Below are positions 62,905 through 64,000 of a stretch of 64,000 nucleotides of DNA, piece after piece; the first letter of the stretch is position 1; each line of letters starts with the position of its first letter. The notes below the pieces were generated by a model, which had not been told where the DNA came from, did no database searches, and saw nothing but the letters and a program-made list of their open reading frames with translations. Source of the DNA: Desulfocapsa sp. (GTDB lineage: Bacteria > Desulfobacterota > Desulfobulbia > Desulfobulbales > Desulfocapsaceae); NCBI GenBank assembly GCA_013792135.1, contig VMSP01000170.1, positions 1 to 64,000 of the forward strand, in the 5' to 3' direction. A program made the translations under genes and the position numbers.

Positions 62905-63951
62905 ATGCATATGGCAGATGCGCTTTTGTCACCGGCAGTTGGGGGTACCATGTGGGGAGTTGCCGCCGGTACCATCGCCTACAGTTCCATGAAGGTGAAA
63001 AAGGAGCTTGATGACAGCAAGGTCCCGCTCATGGGTGTTCTCGGCGCCTTTATCTTTGCCGCCCAGATGATCAATTTTACCATTCCAGCTACTGGCTCCA
63101 GTGGGCATCTGGGAGGAGGGCTGCTGCTGGCGATCCTGCTCGGCCCCTATGCCGCCTTTCTCACCATCGCCTCGGTCCTGGTGGTGCAGTCGTTGTTTTT
63201 TGCCGACGGCGGCATCCTGGCCCTGGGCTGCAATATCTTCAACCTCGGCTTCTTTCCGGCCTTTATCGCCTATCCCTTCATCTACCGCAAGATAGCAGGC
63301 AGCCAGCCGGGCCGGACACGGTTGAGCGTTGCTGCCATTATTGCCGCGGTCGTCGGTCTGCAGATGGGGGCCTTCTCCGTGGTGCTGGAAACCGTCTCGT
63401 CGGGTATTTCATCCCTGCCATTCTCCACCTTTGTCGTGCTCATGCAGCCGATTCACCTGGCCATCGGTATAGTTGAAGGGCTGGTGACGGCGACGGTTGT
63501 CTCCTTTGTCGCTGCTGCCAGACCTGAGATACTGAGAGCGGCAAGCGAGTTGGTAACGCTTGGCAGCCTGCCGCTGCGCAAGGTGCTGCTCTCTTTTCTG
63601 GCGGCCTCCCTGCTTATCGGCGGCATTGTCTCCTGGTTTGCCTCGGAAAACCCGGACGGGCTGGAATGGGCCATCGCCAAAGTGACCGGCGCCGAAGAGG
63701 TGACCGGCACGGAAGAGGGTGTGCACACCATGCTGGCGTCTCTGCAGGAGAAAATCGCCTTTCTGCCCGACTACTCCTTCAAGCAGGAAGCCGCAACGAC
63801 AGCTGAAGGGGAAGTCCATGTCGATGGGGTAAAAGGGGACGAGCCGGGCAGGCTCGGCACAAGTGTGGCCGGCGGCGTCGGTGCCCTGCTTTCGCTTGCC
63901 CTGGCCTTTGTCATCGGTTTTGCCTTAAGGCGGCATCAACAGTTCGCCTGA
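62905..63951 (+). CDS. Energy-coupling factor nickel/cobalt permease, NikM-NikN fusion
   Basis: A 348-residue inner-membrane substrate-binding component of a Ni/Co ECF transporter. The N terminus MHMADALLSP is the CbiM/NikM type, whose first residues and His2 bind the metal. GSSGHLGGGLL near residue 68 supplies another His. Seven or so helices follow. The C-terminal region carries PDGLE (ENPDGLEWAIAK, near residue 249) and a last helix, the NikN/PDGLE domain fused to NikM. A NikR operator upstream makes nickel the likely substrate. A strong AGGAGG precedes the ATG. The other subunits probably lie past the window end. Confidence 0.92.
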   Translation: MHMADALLSPAVGGTMWGVAAGTIAYSSMKVKKELDDSKVPLMGVLGAFIFAAQMINFTIPATGSSGHLGGGLLLAILLGPYAAFLTIASVLVVQSLFFADGGILALGCNIFNLGFFPAFIAYPFIYRKIAGSQPGRTRLSVAAIIAAVVGLQMGAFSVVLETVSSGISSLPFSTFVVLMQPIHLAIGIVEGLVTATVVSFVAAARPEILRAASELVTLGSLPLRKVLLSFLAASLLIGGIVSWFASENPDGLEWAIAKVTGAEEVTGTEEGVHTMLASLQEKIAFLPDYSFKQEAATTAEGEVHVDGVKGDEPGRLGTSVAGGVGALLSLALAFVIGFALRRHQQFA

Positions 63952-64000
63952 TCCCAGCGTTCTTCTTTGTTGGACGTCAGAAACTGCACGAACGGTTAAA

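Noticed and set aside
1-64000. CRISPR arrays, prophage, transposases or toxin-antitoxin loci
   Set aside because: Looked for spaced direct repeats and for integrase, transposase, phage and Cas proteins; found none. All repeats seen are short intergenic elements.

Overview
The window looks like about 64 kb of chromosome from a mesophilic or cold-water anaerobe of the Desulfobacterota, most likely near the Desulfobulbales. This is inferred from gene content and regulatory sites. They include a desulfovibrio-type hcp (Cys spacing 2-8-5), a small siroheme sulfite reductase, FNR/HcpR-type palindromes, a NikR operator of the deltaproteobacterial type (GTGTTAC-N13-GTAACAC), an ADP-forming acetyl-CoA synthetase, and cdaA-cdaR-glmM. 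I see no phage, insertion sequence, CRISPR array or plasmid genes. Apart from short intergenic repeats it reads as ordinary core chromosome.

1-16 kb: tRNA-Gln, a MEMO-like protein and cysS (minus); an AmpG-type transporter; mutY; a flavodoxin; a large AsmA-like DUF748 protein with a small PGPGW membrane protein; the c-di-AMP/cell-wall set cdaA-cdaR-glmM (plus); and a minimal Rieske/cytochrome b pair (minus).

16-24 kb: rsmD-coaD, asd, and the minus-strand run ilvB-ilvH-psd-pssA. Across a 0.6 kb divergent control region lies leuA. It is preceded by an unannotated 27-codon leader peptide with five consecutive Leu codons and an attenuator terminator.

24-31 kb: a cupin, a glutaredoxin-like protein, then an acetyl-CoA module. 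The module is an HDAC-family deacetylase, a CBS-ACT (AcuB-like) protein, an ADP-forming acyl-CoA synthetase, and an acetyl-CoA hydrolase/transferase fused to a GNAT acetyltransferase. It looks like a rearranged acuABC system wrapped round its own target enzymes. It is followed by a cluster of dispersed intergenic repeats.

31-50 kb: signalling and nitrosative stress. Three hybrid histidine kinases flank an hcp / siroheme reductase / degenerate-HD zinc-ribbon operon and a ferredoxin gene. Both promoters carry an FNR-family palindrome about 41 bp upstream of the predicted start. Next come a nitroreductase and two tandem paralogues, each combining a PhnD-like sensor, GAF, HD-GYP and a degenerate GGDEF domain.

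50-58 kb: a methyltransferase, mscL, a light/repair group (class II photolyase, DUF523-DUF1722, TIGR01777 epimerase, membrane protein), an extradiol dioxygenase-like enzyme with a PNPOx-like protein, and a divergent PAS-LuxR regulator.

58-64 kb: metal and cofactor uptake. A cobalamin riboswitch with an intrinsic terminator controls a TonB-dependent receptor and a BtuF-like binding protein. A haem-binding-domain protein follows, then nikR divergent from a NikM-NikN fusion with a textbook operator between them.
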